This document shows, one piece after another, positions 1 to 8,748 of a stretch of DNA of 64,000 nucleotides. How positions within the stretch are numbered: position 1 is the stretch's first letter; every line of letters begins with the position of its first letter. The notes beneath the pieces are model-generated. The model did no database searches and was not told the origin of the DNA. It saw nothing but the letters and a program-made list of their open reading frames with translations. The position numbers were made by a program, and so were the translations under genes. Source of the DNA: Campylobacter majalis (GTDB taxonomy: Bacteria > Campylobacterota > Campylobacteria > Campylobacterales > Campylobacteraceae); NCBI RefSeq assembly GCF_905120465.1, contig NZ_CAJHOF010000008.1, positions 23,396-87,395 of the forward strand, read 5' to 3'.

Positions 1-2
1 CA

Positions 3-1178
3 AAAGCCTTAAGCATAGACAAGGTGCAAGTTGAAAAAATCACGCGTTTTAGCACAAACGATACTGAGCTTGATTTGGTTTTGGGTGGTGGGGTAGTTGA
101 AGGCTCATTGGTGCTAATTGGAGGAAGTCCAGGGATTGGTAAATCAACACTTTTGCTTAAAATTTCATCAAATCTAGCAAAAAGTGGAAAACCAACACTT
201 TACGTAAGTGGCGAAGAGAGTGCAAGTCAAATTAAAATGAGAGCTGAGCGACTAAATGCAATAGATAAAAATTTATACCTACTAACAGAAATCGATTTAG
301 AAACAATCTTAAATGAAGCAAAAAAAGAAAAATACAAAGTCTTAATAATAGATTCAATCCAAACTCTATATAGCCAAAGCGTCGGATCAGCACCTGGCTC
401 GGTTTCACAAGTAAGAGAGATAACATTTGAACTAATGAGGCTCGCAAAAGATCTAAACATATGCGTTTTCATAATCGGACACATCACAAAAGATGGGCAA
501 ATAGCTGGTCCTAGAGTGCTTGAACATATGGTTGATGTTGTTCTTTATTTTGAAGGAGATGCATCGCGTGAGCTTAGAATGCTACGTGGGTTTAAAAATA
601 GATTTGGTTCAACTAGTGAAGTTGGAATATTTGAGATGAGCACACAAGGATTGCTTCCGGCAACCGAAATTTCAAGCAAATTTTTCACTCGTGGCAACGC
701 AATAAGCGGCTCAGCAATAACTATCATAATGGAGGGCTCTAGAGCTTTAAGTATCGAAATTCAAGCCCTTGTAAGCGAAAGTGCATATCCTAAAAGAAGC
801 TCAACCGGATATGAAAAAAATCGTCTTGATATGCTTTTGGCTCTGCTTGAGCGAAAATTAGAAATTCCGCTTGGACATTATGATGTGTTTGTAAACGTCT
901 CAGGCGGAGTTAAGATAACAGAAACAGCTGCCGATTTAGCTGTAGTTGCTGCTATAATTTCAAGCTACAAAAATCGCCCAATGAGCAAAGATAGCGTATT
1001 CATCGGAGAGCTTAGCTTAAATGGAGAAATAAGAGATGTCTTTAATGTCGATGAGAGATTAAAAGAGGCAAAAAGGCAAAAGTTTAAAACTGCAATAATA
1101 CCTAGCAAACCACTACAAACACACGACATGAAGTGCTTTTATGCAAAAGAGATAACGCAAGTACTAGAGTGGTTTTAG
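3..1178 (+). CDS. radA: DNA repair protein RadA, 5' end cut by window
   Basis: RadA is a RecA-like ATPase that helps branch migration during recombinational repair. The reading frame is open from the first bases of the window, so the GTG at 24 is not a real start; the N-terminal zinc finger and first part lie outside. Visible: Walker A GGSPGIGKST about 33 residues after that GTG, the RadA-specific KNRFG motif near residue 190, and a C-terminal Lon-protease-like domain containing SGGVKITETAADLA. The end is intact (HDMKCFYAKEITQVLEWF). Function is from the family; the truncation is simply the window edge. Confidence 0.95.
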   Translation, partial: KALSIDKVQVEKITRFSTNDTELDLVLGGGVVEGSLVLIGGSPGIGKSTLLLKISSNLAKSGKPTLYVSGEESASQIKMRAERLNAIDKNLYLLTEIDLETILNEAKKEKYKVLIIDSIQTLYSQSVGSAPGSVSQVREITFELMRLAKDLNICVFIIGHITKDGQIAGPRVLEHMVDVVLYFEGDASRELRMLRGFKNRFGSTSEVGIFEMSTQGLLPATEISSKFFTRGNAISGSAITIIMEGSRALSIEIQALVSESAYPKRSSTGYEKNRLDMLLALLERKLEIPLGHYDVFVNVSGGVKITETAADLAVVAAIISSYKNRPMSKDSVFIGELSLNGEIRDVFNVDERLKEAKRQKFKTAIIPSKPLQTHDMKCFYAKEITQVLEWF

Positions 1179-1796
1179 ATTACAAAAATAAGCCAATGGC
1201 ATTTGATAGGCTTTATATAAATAAACTTTAATCCAAACCAAGTAATTTTTTCTACTTCATAAGAACTCTTATAAATTTAGCAAATTTTCTACTTAGTTTA
1301 GCCTTTAGCCACAAGTAGGCGATAAAGATTTTCTTTTATCTAGCTTCACTTCAAACTCTTTTAAATACAACAATAAATTACTTTTTTTATTATTTTACTT
1401 ATAGCTTTGTAATAAATCCATAAAATTTATATGTCAATTACGTTATTTTTACCATTTAAAACTCATTTTTGCAATCATAGACTTTGCCATCTTGCTTTAA
1501 TATAAAAAAGCAAAGTTAAAACTAATCACTTGCCACACCACAGCACTTACCGCACAATATTTTGCTTTAGCCAACGCAAAATAATCTCGCTTTAAATTTT
1601 GTGATATCCTAGCATTTAGACGCCATTAAATTTAAAATTTCATCAACTTTAATTTTGAAATTTTACAAATTTCTTTTATGTAGCTTTGCTAAATTTTCAT
1701 TTTTAACAAAGTCAGAGTTTTTAAAATTTTATTCATGCGGCAAAAACGGATATAAAATCCATTTTAGCACAAAACAATTAAGCTTTTAAAACGCCA
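1179..1796. other. intergenic region with no recognised gene
   Basis: About 620 bases between convergent radA and the DUF748 gene. It is very AT-rich with stops in all frames I followed. Apart from the weak hairpin after radA I recognise no gene, RNA or mobile-element remnant. Confidence 0.6.
1190..1216 (+). terminator. weak hairpin after radA
   Basis: ATAAGCC and GGCTTTAT arms surround a 14-base loop just after the radA stop, followed by AT-rich DNA. The stem is short and there is no clear T-run, so this is a weak call. Confidence 0.3.
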
Positions 1797-4700
1797 TTAT
1801 TTATTTATAATGCCCATAGGAACACCAACATAAGTATCCATTTGAGCTTTTACCTTTTGGATTTTGTCATTTAGCTTTATTTGATCGCTTGAAATTCCAG
1901 CCTTAAGCATCGCATTTTTTAAATTTTTAGCTCTATTTTTTGCTAAATTTTCTAATGTTGATTGTGAAATTTGACGCCCTTTAACTAACTCATTATAAAC
2001 ATCTTTTGGCGGTTTTTTAAACATTTTTGCAGCCATTTGCCTTATAATCTCATCATGACTTTTACTACTTCTACTAGCCATTATTGCTACATCTCTATCA
2101 AAAAGTCGCTTTTGAACAGCCAGTCTATCCACCACATCATCATAAGCCGGTGTTATAGTTAGCTCAATATCTTTTTTATCGTCTGTTATCTTTTTTAGTT
2201 TTTGTATTTTTGTGGCTTGTGAATGCATCATCTCATCACTTCCGGCCGTAAAATCAATATCAGCCAACTCATCAGCTCCCTCGATACCAAGCACACTACT
2301 TAATAGCCTAAATGGAGACGTCACAACATCAGTAAAAATTTGCATAATTGCACTAAATATAATGCCACCATAGCTAAACTCAGGATTATCCATATCGCCA
2401 CGAACTGGTAAATTTAGCTTAATAATATTATTTGAGTCTTTAAGTATAGATATGGCAAGACTAAGTGGCAAACTCATCGCATCTGGTGCTTCTACACTAT
2501 CGCCAAGCACAATAGTATCGATTTTTAGCTCGTTTTTACCATCCATTTTTGAATCATTAATCTTATAATCAAGAGATAAATCAAGTGTGCCAGCATCTAT
2601 CTTACGTCCAACAAACGTCGCTGAATACGGCGTAACTTCGTTTAACTCAACATCTTTAAATGTTAGTTTAAATTCGCTTGATTTTTTAAAATCAAACACA
2701 TCAACTCTAGCATCAATATTTGCACTACCGCTACTTCCAACAACGCCACTAGAAATAATAGATGTCTGAATATTTGGCTCTATCTTGTCAATCTTAGTGT
2801 TTAGATTACGTATTTTAAACAAAAATGGAAGCACCAAACTATCATCGCTAAAATCAACACCCATATTGTTTAATGCTACATTTGAAATCGAAACTACAAA
2901 ATTATTATTGCTTGATTTTTTATCTTCTTGTTTGTTATTTAAATTTTCGTCATCATTTTTTTGTGATTTTTTTAACATGTTTGCTAAATTTAAACTTTTA
3001 TCTTTGTATAAATGTGCCTTAATAAACGCATCATTTAAATCGGTTTTATCTAAGCTAAGTCCTTTTTCGTTTAGTTTTATACTATTTATTTTTAAGCTAT
3101 TTGCACTTGCTAATCTATCCTTGGCTTTATCGGTAAGCAAAAAATTACTTAAGTTAAATTTAGCATCTAAATTATATGTTTTTGCCATCTTAAATTTGGC
3201 GTCTATCTCGCTTTTACCACTAATATCACCATTTATATACTGATTTACTATTTTATTTAATTTTGATAAATCGCTTAGTATTATTTTTGTATTTGTATCG
3301 ATATTTAACGGCTTAAGTGACACTTTGCCATTTAGGTTTATATCTATTTTTTCACCAGTATTAGCCTTTAGATTTAGCAAAAATGGCTTTTTAAAGTCGC
3401 TTGAAAAATCTAAAATTTCAGCATTTTTTATATTTATCTCATGATTTAATGCCTCATTTAAAAATGTTTGCTTAATTTTTGACTTGGCATCTAAAATCTT
3501 AAAATTTTCAACACTTACTATAAAGTCACTATCATTTTGAACTTGCTTATTTGTAGTTTTGTTGCTTTGCTTTTGCGTTTTTGGCACAACTATACTATTT
3601 ATAGATTTTAGCCCACTGCCACCTATCTCATCATTATAGACCAGCTTATTTAAGTTTATGTCTTTTATATGCAAAATATTATTTAAAAAATCTATCTCAT
3701 CTATGCTAGCACCAGTTAAAAATAAAATTTTATCTTTATTTGAACTAATATCAATACTGCCAATGTCTATTTTAGATAAGTTAGAAGATATTTCGGTATT
3801 ATTTAAGTCAAGCTTTAATTCTGTTTTAAGCTTGATAAAATCCATGCCAGAGTTGGTAATTTGCATATTAAAGCCATTACCCCCAAATCCAATAAGTCCA
3901 AATTTATCAACATCTATATTAAAATTTTTAAACCCATTTGTTACATTTATATCTGTGTCATTTATATAAAATTTCTCATTTTTTACAGAAAAATCGCCAG
4001 TTAATAAAGATAAATCATCAAGATTTATATTTGCAATGTTTGCATTTGTTGCATTTAAGTCATGATTAAAGTCAATATTTTGAACTAAAAACGTATTTAA
4101 ATTTATATCCTTAGTTGCAGCATTATCAATCTTTAGTTTATCAACTTGACCCTTTATATTTAAATCATTATTTACATTTACATCTGCTAAAATATCAAAA
4201 ATTTCTGCACTTTTTATCAAAATTTCATTAAATACAAGTTCATTAACAAAAATCCCACCAAGTTTTACATTAATATTTTGCTCGTTAGCAAAAGTAGCAT
4301 TTATATCGACATTATTCAAACTTAGCTCATTTAAGTCTAGCAAACCACTTTGATCTTTTAGATTTATTTTGTGGAATTTAATACCAGCGTCTTTTAATTT
4401 AGCCTTTATACCATTGTCATCTAAGCTTAAGTTATAGCTAAGCTTTGTATCTACAAAACCATTTGTGACATTTAAATCACTACCGCTCATATAGCTTTGC
4501 CAAATTTTTACTAAATTTAATCCATTAAAATCAATGTCTCCATAAATCGTAAGCGGATCTAAATCAACTCCACCATCCCAATTAAAACTTTCAAACAAAT
4601 TAGAATCAGTTGCAAACCTATGAAGTCCTATGCTATGATTTTTGATGTTTATATCTTTTATAGTGTAATTTAACCCATTAAATTTTGCTTCAAAAGGACG

Positions 4701-5192
4701 CTTTAGGCTATCATCTTTATATCTTATGCCACCATTTATTAGCTCAAAAACATTAAGAGTAAAGTTAAAAAAACTATCGCCACTTGAAGTTTCGTTATTA
4801 TCATCGTTTGAAATAAAATTATCAAAGTTAAAGCCTAGATCACTATTTCGTTCAATATTAATAAATGGTTTTGTAAGTCTAAAAATATCTATATTTATAT
4901 TTTTAGCAAAAATTTTACTAAAATTCATCTTTGCATCTACAGCATCCAAACTAACTAAATCGCTTGTTGTTTTTAGATTTATGCCAGTTGCATTTAGTTC
5001 GAATTTATATGGATTAAATTTAGCTGTTTGTATCGTAAGTGTTGCATTTTTATCGGCTATAAATTTTGGAACAATATCTTTTAAAATCCAAGGCACACCA
5101 AAAAATCCAAAAAGTGTATAAAATAACAAAAAGCCTATAAAAGCTATAAAACATATACATAACTTTTTATATTTAGCATAAAATTTTCTCAT
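1797..5192 (-). CDS. AsmA-like DUF748 envelope protein (1131 aa)
   Basis: A very long envelope protein of the DUF748/AsmA-like group. Residues about 10-35 form one membrane anchor, and the rest is predicted to be periplasmic. The body (about 40-850) is rich in Asn, Asp, Ile and Leu, with alternating short strands typical of AsmA-type beta-sheet repeats. The region near 900-990 carries the DUF748 hallmark of 'LPLSLAISILKD', then 'LNLPVRGDMDNPEFSYGG', then a hydrophobic 'VTSPFRLLSSVLG' stretch. Larger members of this superfamily (YhdP, TamB) are linked to lipid transport to the outer membrane; whether this one does so is inference. It stands alone, with 76 bases separating it from pyrC. Confidence 0.8.
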   Translation of the reverse strand: MRKFYAKYKKLCICFIAFIGFLLFYTLFGFFGVPWILKDIVPKFIADKNATLTIQTAKFNPYKFELNATGINLKTTSDLVSLDAVDAKMNFSKIFAKNINIDIFRLTKPFINIERNSDLGFNFDNFISNDDNNETSSGDSFFNFTLNVFELINGGIRYKDDSLKRPFEAKFNGLNYTIKDINIKNHSIGLHRFATDSNLFESFNWDGGVDLDPLTIYGDIDFNGLNLVKIWQSYMSGSDLNVTNGFVDTKLSYNLSLDDNGIKAKLKDAGIKFHKINLKDQSGLLDLNELSLNNVDINATFANEQNINVKLGGIFVNELVFNEILIKSAEIFDILADVNVNNDLNIKGQVDKLKIDNAATKDINLNTFLVQNIDFNHDLNATNANIANINLDDLSLLTGDFSVKNEKFYINDTDINVTNGFKNFNIDVDKFGLIGFGGNGFNMQITNSGMDFIKLKTELKLDLNNTEISSNLSKIDIGSIDISSNKDKILFLTGASIDEIDFLNNILHIKDINLNKLVYNDEIGGSGLKSINSIVVPKTQKQSNKTTNKQVQNDSDFIVSVENFKILDAKSKIKQTFLNEALNHEINIKNAEILDFSSDFKKPFLLNLKANTGEKIDINLNGKVSLKPLNIDTNTKIILSDLSKLNKIVNQYINGDISGKSEIDAKFKMAKTYNLDAKFNLSNFLLTDKAKDRLASANSLKINSIKLNEKGLSLDKTDLNDAFIKAHLYKDKSLNLANMLKKSQKNDDENLNNKQEDKKSSNNNFVVSISNVALNNMGVDFSDDSLVLPFLFKIRNLNTKIDKIEPNIQTSIISSGVVGSSGSANIDARVDVFDFKKSSEFKLTFKDVELNEVTPYSATFVGRKIDAGTLDLSLDYKINDSKMDGKNELKIDTIVLGDSVEAPDAMSLPLSLAISILKDSNNIIKLNLPVRGDMDNPEFSYGGIIFSAIMQIFTDVVTSPFRLLSSVLGIEGADELADIDFTAGSDEMMHSQATKIQKLKKITDDKKDIELTITPAYDDVVDRLAVQKRLFDRDVAIMASRSSKSHDEIIRQMAAKMFKKPPKDVYNELVKGRQISQSTLENLAKNRAKNLKNAMLKAGISSDQIKLNDKIQKVKAQMDTYVGVPMGIINK

Positions 5193-5268
5193 AAACAGCC
5201 TTTAAATTTTCATCGATTGTAGCCAAAAATATTAAACCAATAGCAAAGCGTGTGCAAAACTTACAAAC

Positions 5269-6555
5269 TTAAAATTTTTGATTATAATAATCCCATACAA
5301 TACGACCACTTTTGATAGTCATTATCGCCATGCCTTTTAATTTTTTATTAAAAAGCGGAGAATTTATAGACTTTGACTTATTTAAAGCTTTATCATAAAT
5401 ATACTCAATATCTGGATCAATAATTGCAATATCAGCCAAAAATCCCTCTTTTATCTCGCCCTTGTTTGAAATTTTAAGTAAATTTACTGGATTTTTAGAA
5501 GTAAGAGCAACCATTTGCTCTAAGCTTATCACACCTTCATCTACCAAACGCAAAGTAAGTGGCACTAGTGTTTGAAGTCCAATTATACCAAATGGTGCAT
5601 GATCAAACTCGACACATTTTTCATCGTTGTGATGCGGCGCATGATCCGTTGCTATGACATCAATTAGCCCTGAGCTTAAAGCCTTGCGTATAGCCTTGAC
5701 ATCAGAAATTTCACGAAGCGGGGGTGATATTTTGTAGTTTGTATCATATGCGTTTGCTAAAATTTCATCATCACTAAATGTAAAGTGATGTGGGGTTGCT
5801 TCGCAAGTTATTTTTATGCCATCACGCTTTGCCATATCAATAATTTTTAACGAATACTCAGAGCTAACATGTGCGATATGAACGTGTCCGCCAGTAAGTT
5901 TTGCTAAAAGCATATCACGACTTACAGATATCTCCTCTTTTTCTCTTGCCATGCCTTTTAAACCAAGAATTGCAGAGACTTTTCCCTCGTGCATTACGCC
6001 TTGACGACACAAAGAGCAATCTTCTGAATGAGATATGCAAAAACTGCCAAACCCAGCCGAATACTCAAGTGCAGCCCTCATCACGCTTGAGCTTGATACT
6101 GGCAAACCATCATCACTAAAAGCAACAGCACCAGCCTCAAGCATATCGCCCATCTCAACTAACTCATTGCCTTTTAATGCCTTTGTTATGGCTCCAATTG
6201 GAAGTAGGTCGATAAGCCCAACGCTATTTGCTTTTTGTATCATTGCACGAGTGATACTTGCGTTATCATTAACTGGAGTTGTATTTGCCATAGGTAAGCA
6301 GGTAGTCACGCCACCGGCAACTGCAGCACGCGAGCCGCTTATGATGTCATCTTTATACTCTTGACCGGGATCTCTAAAATGAACGTGCATATCAATAAGT
6401 CCTGGCATTATATATTTGCCACTTGCGTCTATTACTAGGTCGGCGTCTTTTATATCCTTGCCAACATATACAATCAAATCATCTTTAATTAGCACATTTG
6501 CTTTTATTTTGGTATCTGCATTTACAACCAAGCCATTTTTTATTAAAATTTTCAT
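5269..6555 (-). CDS. pyrC: dihydroorotase, class I
   Basis: Cyclises N-carbamoyl-aspartate to dihydroorotate, the third step of de novo pyrimidine synthesis, in the cytoplasm. The 428-aa length fits the class I amidohydrolase type rather than the shorter (about 340 aa) class II enzyme. Metal ligands sit in DMHVHFRDPG (H57, H59), in AFSDDG near residue 150, and in a later IATDHAPHH motif. It lies 3 bases after pyrB on the same strand, so the two are almost certainly co-transcribed and catalyse consecutive steps. Confidence 0.95.
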   Translation of the reverse strand: MKILIKNGLVVNADTKIKANVLIKDDLIVYVGKDIKDADLVIDASGKYIMPGLIDMHVHFRDPGQEYKDDIISGSRAAVAGGVTTCLPMANTTPVNDNASITRAMIQKANSVGLIDLLPIGAITKALKGNELVEMGDMLEAGAVAFSDDGLPVSSSSVMRAALEYSAGFGSFCISHSEDCSLCRQGVMHEGKVSAILGLKGMAREKEEISVSRDMLLAKLTGGHVHIAHVSSEYSLKIIDMAKRDGIKITCEATPHHFTFSDDEILANAYDTNYKISPPLREISDVKAIRKALSSGLIDVIATDHAPHHNDEKCVEFDHAPFGIIGLQTLVPLTLRLVDEGVISLEQMVALTSKNPVNLLKISNKGEIKEGFLADIAIIDPDIEYIYDKALNKSKSINSPLFNKKLKGMAIMTIKSGRIVWDYYNQKF

Positions 6556-6558
6556 AAA

Positions 6559-7488
6559 TTAACCTCTATTTTTAATCAATGTGCTAAGAATAGCCATGCG
6601 TATCGCTACGCCATTTTCGACTTGATTTAATATAACAGAGCGGTTGCTATCAGCCACATCTGAGTTTAGCTCTATGCCTCTATTTATAGGACCTGGATGC
6701 AATATAATAGCATCTGGCTTGGCTAAATTTGCCCTATATTTATTTAAACCAAAAAATTTACAATACTCACGACTACTTGGGAAAGCCACATCCGCATCGC
6801 CACGCTCAAGCTGAATACGAAGCATCATGATAACATCTGCTCCCTCACATGCCTCGTCCATATTTTTTGCAACCTTACAGCCAAAAACATCAATATCCTT
6901 TGGCAACATCATGGCTGGACCAAACAGCCTAACATCCATATTGAAATTTTTCATAGCCCAAATATTTGAACGTGCCACGCGAGATCTAGCTATATCGCCT
7001 ATAATTGCAACGCTTGTATTTTTGTCTAATGATTTGCCATTTTCTCGTATAGTGTATAAATCAAGCAGAGCTTGACTTGGATGCTCATTCATACCATCTC
7101 CAGCATTTACAATACAAGCATCTGTGTTTTGTGCTGCTAATAAAGCGGCTCCAGAGTTTGGATGACGAAGCACGATTATATCGCTTTTCATAGCTGCCAT
7201 GTTTTTAATGGTATCAATTAAAGTTTCACCCTTATTTACACTTGAGCTTGAAGCTGAAAAATTTACAGCATCTGCACCAAGCCGTTTAGCAGCTATCTCA
7301 AAGCTAGTTCTAGTGCGAGTTGAGTTTTCAAAAAAGGCATTTATGGTAGTTTTACCACGCAGATAATCGCTCTTTTTAATTTCTTGATTGTTTAAAGCCT
7401 TAAACTCATCAGCACAGTCTAAAAAGTGTAAAATTTCAGCCTTACTAAGCCCACTAAGCCCAAGTAAATCTTTATGTTTATAGCCCAT
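6559..7488 (-). CDS. pyrB: aspartate carbamoyltransferase catalytic subunit
   Basis: Joins carbamoyl phosphate and aspartate to give N-carbamoyl-aspartate. The carbamoyl-phosphate binding signature FENSTRTRTSFE lies at residues 53-64, HPSQALLDLYT near 136 and the C-terminal HPGPINRGIE is present. Length (309 aa) is normal for the catalytic chain. No regulatory subunit gene (pyrI) lies nearby. It is packed 3 bases after the upstream small gene and 3 bases before pyrC. Confidence 0.97.
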   Translation of the reverse strand: MGYKHKDLLGLSGLSKAEILHFLDCADEFKALNNQEIKKSDYLRGKTTINAFFENSTRTRTSFEIAAKRLGADAVNFSASSSSVNKGETLIDTIKNMAAMKSDIIVLRHPNSGAALLAAQNTDACIVNAGDGMNEHPSQALLDLYTIRENGKSLDKNTSVAIIGDIARSRVARSNIWAMKNFNMDVRLFGPAMMLPKDIDVFGCKVAKNMDEACEGADVIMMLRIQLERGDADVAFPSSREYCKFFGLNKYRANLAKPDAIILHPGPINRGIELNSDVADSNRSVILNQVENGVAIRMAILSTLIKNRG

Positions 7489-7491
7489 ATC

Positions 7492-7722
7492 CTACTTCTC
7501 AAACAGCTTTGAATGATGTTTTTTAAGATACTCAACTATCTGTATCACCTCATCAACGCCCTCAGCTTGTGAGTCTTGCAACGCATCATCTATCACACTT
7601 ACATACATCTCAGCCGCATCTTCTAACTTTGATTTTTTAACTCCAGCATAATATAAAAGCCCCTCTAAAACAACACTAAGCTCATAGCTAAGCTCTTCCA
7701 CGCTCACATCATTTTCACGCAT
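7492..7722 (-). CDS. small conserved-looking acidic protein (76 aa), unknown function
   Basis: I do not recognise this gene. It encodes a 76-aa acidic, apparently all-helical cytoplasmic protein without cysteines, signal peptide or membrane segment. The tight packing (2 bases after the DHH gene, 3 bases before pyrB) and good codon use argue that it is real. Placement in the pyr cluster suggests co-expression with pyrBC but does not reveal a role. Confidence 0.75.
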   Translation of the reverse strand: MRENDVSVEELSYELSVVLEGLLYYAGVKKSKLEDAAEMYVSVIDDALQDSQAEGVDEVIQIVEYLKKHHSKLFEK

Positions 7723-7724
7723 TT

Positions 7725-8735
7725 TTACTCCTTTGTTTTTTTATCTATTAGCTCAACCACTTGTGATTTTATGCTCTCATATTCAAAACCATCCTTAAAG
7801 GCATTAAATAATCCACCACTCGCATTTGCATGTCCGCCACCGCCGACTAAATGCTTTGCCATAGCACTTACATCAACCTTGCCATTTGCTCTAAAACTCA
7901 TAGTTTTTTTACTTGTAATATCTATAAAAAAATCATAATCGTCATTTGCAACCAAAAAGTCATTACCAATAACTGACGTATTGCCGATGTTATACGTTAA
8001 AATTCCTCTAAATTCCTTATATGAAATTTCATATTTTTGCCTATTTTTGCTAAGCAAATCAACAACATAAGCCGAGATAAGATTACTTAAAGTATCATCT
8101 TTGTCTTTTTTGAAAAAATCCTTTTTTATCGCATGGATATGCATATCAAGTCCGATATAATCATTTTTGTCATTGAAAAATTTCTGAGCCTGACTTAACA
8201 AATAAAACATATAATCACTATTTTGCTCCTCAAACATGACTTTGTTGATATCCTTTGCATTTGCAATTAATCCTAGGCAAACCTTTCCCATCTCAAAATA
8301 ATTATCATCTTTTAGCCAAATATCAACAGCATTTACTACATCGCTAAATAGCTTAAGCTTTGCATCTTCACCAAGCATTTTGCTAAAAAAATCATATGTG
8401 ATTTTAGTAGCTGAACGCGAACTATCCAAAAAATACCATGCAAACTCACTAGCACACTCAGCACCAGTTTGATGATGATCTAGCAAAAATAATTTTGCAT
8501 TTTTATCTTTGATTTTTTGCTCAAAATCCAAACATTGCTCTTTGCTTAAATTTAAATCCGTAATTAAAATCATAGCCTCTTCATCATCTAAAAGCGACAA
8601 AATTTGATTAAATTTCTCATCGATTTCTCGTCCATAATTTGAATTAAAATACCGCACATCTTTAAAATAGTGTTTTGTTATATATTGAGCACCATATCCA
8701 TCTAAATCCGTATGTGAAAGGTGGTAAATTTTCAT
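7725..8735 (-). CDS. DHH family phosphoesterase
   Basis: A DHH/DHHA1 phosphoesterase of 336 aa. Motif I is HTDLDGYG at about residues 8-15, an ITDLN motif II lies near 60, motif III is LLDHHQTG near 85, and the C-terminal DHHA1 glycine motif is GGGGHANASGG near 298. The family includes nanoRNases, c-di-AMP phosphodiesterases and pAp phosphatases; the sequence alone does not say which substrate applies. No membrane segments or PAS/GGDEF fusion, unlike GdpP. It is 13 bases downstream of flhA on the same strand. Confidence 0.88.
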   Translation of the reverse strand: MKIYHLSHTDLDGYGAQYITKHYFKDVRYFNSNYGREIDEKFNQILSLLDDEEAMILITDLNLSKEQCLDFEQKIKDKNAKLFLLDHHQTGAECASEFAWYFLDSSRSATKITYDFFSKMLGEDAKLKLFSDVVNAVDIWLKDDNYFEMGKVCLGLIANAKDINKVMFEEQNSDYMFYLLSQAQKFFNDKNDYIGLDMHIHAIKKDFFKKDKDDTLSNLISAYVVDLLSKNRQKYEISYKEFRGILTYNIGNTSVIGNDFLVANDDYDFFIDITSKKTMSFRANGKVDVSAMAKHLVGGGGHANASGGLFNAFKDGFEYESIKSQVVELIDKKTKE

Positions 8736-8748
8736 TGTTTTCCTTGTT

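Noticed and set aside
24..26. GTG as the start of radA
   Set aside because: The reading frame is open upstream to the window edge and the RadA zinc finger is missing, so the true start lies outside.
2587..5121. Several plus-strand open frames within the DUF748 gene
   Set aside because: They are reverse-strand reflections of a long AT-rich gene with low-complexity Lys/Asn codons; composition (Ser/Leu/Phe-rich) and missing ribosome sites argue against them.
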